DNA of 64,000 bases. Origin: JAGVSR01 sp963742405 (GTDB taxonomy: Bacteria > Pseudomonadota > Alphaproteobacteria > Rhizobiales > Hyphomicrobiaceae). The notes beneath the pieces were generated by a model. It had not been told where the DNA came from, did no database searches, and saw only the letters and a program-made list of their open reading frames with translations. Positions 62,768-64,000 of this stretch are shown one piece after another. The DNA lies in contig CAVUMB010000007.1 of NCBI GenBank assembly GCA_963742405.1, forward strand, positions 124,001 through 188,000, given 5' to 3'. The position numbers were made by a program, and so were the translations under genes. Position 1 is the stretch's first letter, and each line of letters begins with the position of its first letter.

Positions 62768-62918
62768 CGAAGTCTTGAAAGGGATCTGGTCCAGGACGGG
62801 CCCCGCACGGAGAAAATAGCGTTGCAGCAGTCTGCCACGCAACCTTGCGTCCGCCCAGCAGCACACGCAGCAGGGACACCAGCGCATACGGCTTCGCTGT
62901 GCAGATGGTGAAAGAGAT

Positions 62919-62995
62919 TGGTCGGAGCGAGAGGATTCGAACCTCCGACCCCTTGCTCCCGAAGCAAGTGCGCTACCAGGCTGCGCTACGCTCCG
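62919..62995 (-). tRNA. tRNA-Pro (CGG)
   Basis: On the minus strand the 7-bp acceptor CGGAGCG pairs with CGCTCCG. The D-arm GCGCAGCCTGGTAGCGC, the anticodon arm CTTGC-TTCGGGA-GCAAG (anticodon CGG) and the T-arm GGAGGTTCGAATCCTC are all present. The CCA end is encoded (62919-62921). Confidence 0.96.
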
Positions 62996-63271
62996 ACCGG
63001 TGCCGCACCCCTCGAACACCGCCTTTAGAAAAGCGACAGGAGGGAGCGAGCGAGCGTGTCCGCGACGGCCAGGGCCAGATTTGGGCCAGATCCGGATCAG
63101 ATCGCGGGCGGGAGCGCTTTATAGCCATCCCACCCCCCGGCCGCAAGCGTTACCCGTGGCATGGTTTTCCAGCGGCAATTTGAACCTGTAGAACGCGGCC
63201 GTTGCTGGCGGAGCCCGGCCTCAGTATGGTGCGCGCCGCGGGTCAGCCGATCGCAACGGCGGCACTGCTAT
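62996..63271. other. 276-bp spacer between the two tRNA genes
   Basis: No gene-like ORF with a ribosome-binding site was found. The two tRNA genes are divergent (tRNA-Pro minus, tRNA-Gln plus), so this must hold both promoters; no clear -35/-10 pair stands out by eye. Confidence 0.4.
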
Positions 63272-63346
63272 TGGGGCGTAGCCAAGTGGTAAGGCAGCGG
63301 ATTTTGATTCCGCCATGCGGAGGTTCGAACCCTCCCGCCCCAGCCA
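63272..63346 (+). tRNA. tRNA-Gln (UUG)
   Basis: Acceptor TGGGGCG/CGCCCCA, D-arm AGCCAAGTGGTAAGGC, anticodon arm with loop TTTTGAT (anticodon TTG), T-arm GGAGGTTCGAACCCTCC, discriminator G and encoded CCA (63344-63346). Confidence 0.96.
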
Positions 63347-63600
63347 ACCAGTCCCATCGGGTGGAGACCGATCGCAGCCGTGTTGTGATCTGTCGGAAAC
63401 CTGCCGTCCCTTCCGCGGGTTGCGGGCACGTGGTGGATCAGCGTGTCCCGAATTCGGTCTCCGCGACGACGGAACCGGCGCTCGAAAGGCCGGTAGTCTC
63501 CAATCGCCAATTCCGAACTGGTCGGAGCACGGGAACCGATGGTTTGTCGGCGTTGTGGAGACGGCTGTTCGCGCGTGACTGGGTGCGCGGTAGGTGGCGC
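63347..63600. other. 254-bp gap between tRNA-Gln and the recombinase gene
   Basis: No gene was recognised. No copy of the tRNA-Gln 3' end was seen, so there is no visible attachment-site duplication on this side. Confidence 0.4.
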
Positions 63601-64000
63601 TCAGAGTTCGAACCCGAGCTGACGCCGTTGGCTCGGCCAGTCAAGCGCCAGGTTCGTCCGAGATAACAGCTGCTGCAGCGTCAGATCCGGTGGCTGCGTT
63701 CCCTTCAGGATTGCGGTCACAATGCTGGGCGCTAAGAAGGCCAGCGGGATGAGGGCGTGGACATATGTTTTTGGCAGTTCTTCGTGCCGGGCGATCTCGG
63801 CTAGATCGCGAAACCTCTGGTGCTTGAGATCCTCGACCCAGTGATGGGCCCGTGCGACGGCCTTGAGCAAAGTCTCGTCTCGGAGTGGCGGCCGCTCACT
63901 CTGGTCGTTCACAACGATCTTCTGTTCGACGCGCCGCTTGGTGAAGCGCACGGGGAGTTCAATCGCCAAGGGTCCAGCTTGGCCGGAGCCGATTGGCAGT
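63601..64000 (-). CDS. recombinase family protein, C-terminal part
   Basis: The frame is open at the right edge, so the gene begins beyond the window; 133 residues are visible. They match the C-terminal tail of rhizobial recombinase-family (serine recombinase-like) proteins: LPVRFTKRRVEQKIVV, the helical LLKAVARAHHWVEDLKH, an HTH-like stretch (LAEIARHEELPKTYVHALI) and the ending LDWPSQRRQLGFEL. The catalytic N-terminal domain cannot be seen. It lies next to tRNA-Gln and may mark the edge of an integrated element. Confidence 0.72.
   Translation of the reverse strand, partial: LPIGSGQAGPLAIELPVRFTKRRVEQKIVVNDQSERPPLRDETLLKAVARAHHWVEDLKHQRFRDLAEIARHEELPKTYVHALIPLAFLAPSIVTAILKGTQPPDLTLQQLLSRTNLALDWPSQRRQLGFEL

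Noticed and set aside
62768..63019. Long open frame extending the MBL hydrolase upstream
   Set aside because: The extra residues are translated from the tRNA-Pro gene and its flank; the family start fits ATG 62767.

Overview
This is a GC-rich stretch of a purple photosynthetic alphaproteobacterial chromosome, most likely of the order Hyphomicrobiales (Rhizobiales). The evidence is the end of a photosynthesis gene cluster (acsF, puhE, hemA, bchE, bchJ), the class-wide ruvCAB / tol-pal / ftsH / glmM block, a 6S RNA gene placed just before the 5-formyltetrahydrofolate cyclo-ligase gene, and CtrA-type boxes (TTAA-N7-TTAA). The genus cannot be fixed from sequence alone; Rhodopseudomonas, Rhodoplanes, Blastochloris and Rhodomicrobium relatives all remain possible.

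Layout. 1-5.5 kb: the bacteriochlorophyll genes, with an oxygen-dependent (AcsF) and an oxygen-independent (BchE) ring-E cyclase side by side. The bchE promoter carries two abutting FNR/FixK-type boxes and a PpsR/CrtJ-type site. 5.5-11.1 kb: a HAD hydrolase, then a membrane fatty-acid modification group (Cfa-type methyltransferase, DUF1365, FAD oxidoreductase, DUF1295, DUF2177). Such genes are known from singlet-oxygen responses and furan fatty acid synthesis, which would suit a phototroph. 11.1-19 kb: housekeeping genes (phosphatase, fabI, pdxH, suhB, Sel1 protein, ThiE-like protein, L,D-transpeptidase). 19-22.4 kb: cytochrome c, fba, gap and a small coiled-coil gene, all broken by single-base indels that look like consensus errors. 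22.5-31.4 kb: EF-hand protein, 6S RNA, fau, ymdB, a hairpin-rich gap, yebC, ruvC, ruvA, three small genes including a PilZ protein, ruvB, a Tat-type metallophosphoesterase, ybgC and carbonic anhydrase. 31.7-39.2 kb: tolQRAB, a twin pair of tiny lipoproteins, pal, a TPR-OmpA hybrid and cpoB. 39.2-46.9 kb: tilS, ftsH with an RpoH-type promoter, folP, an orphan ParA-like ATPase with a small partner gene, and glmM. 47-64 kb: two tandem outer-membrane barrels, serC, a MuiA-like protein, another barrel, kdsD, NfeD/SPFH, ferrochelatase, CHAD, DUF1499, an MBL hydrolase, tRNA-Pro(CGG), tRNA-Gln(UUG) and the C-terminal end of a recombinase cut by the window edge.

How it fits together. The left end makes tetrapyrroles (hemA; later hemH) and switches ring-E closure according to oxygen. 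The middle is DNA repair and envelope maintenance. The best candidates for something little described are the twin micro-lipoproteins inside tol-pal, the ParA-like ATPase with its small partner, and the structured gap upstream of yebC. At least eight genes carry frameshifts, mostly in or beside short homopolymers, so those 'pseudogenes' should be read as probable sequencing errors until shown otherwise.
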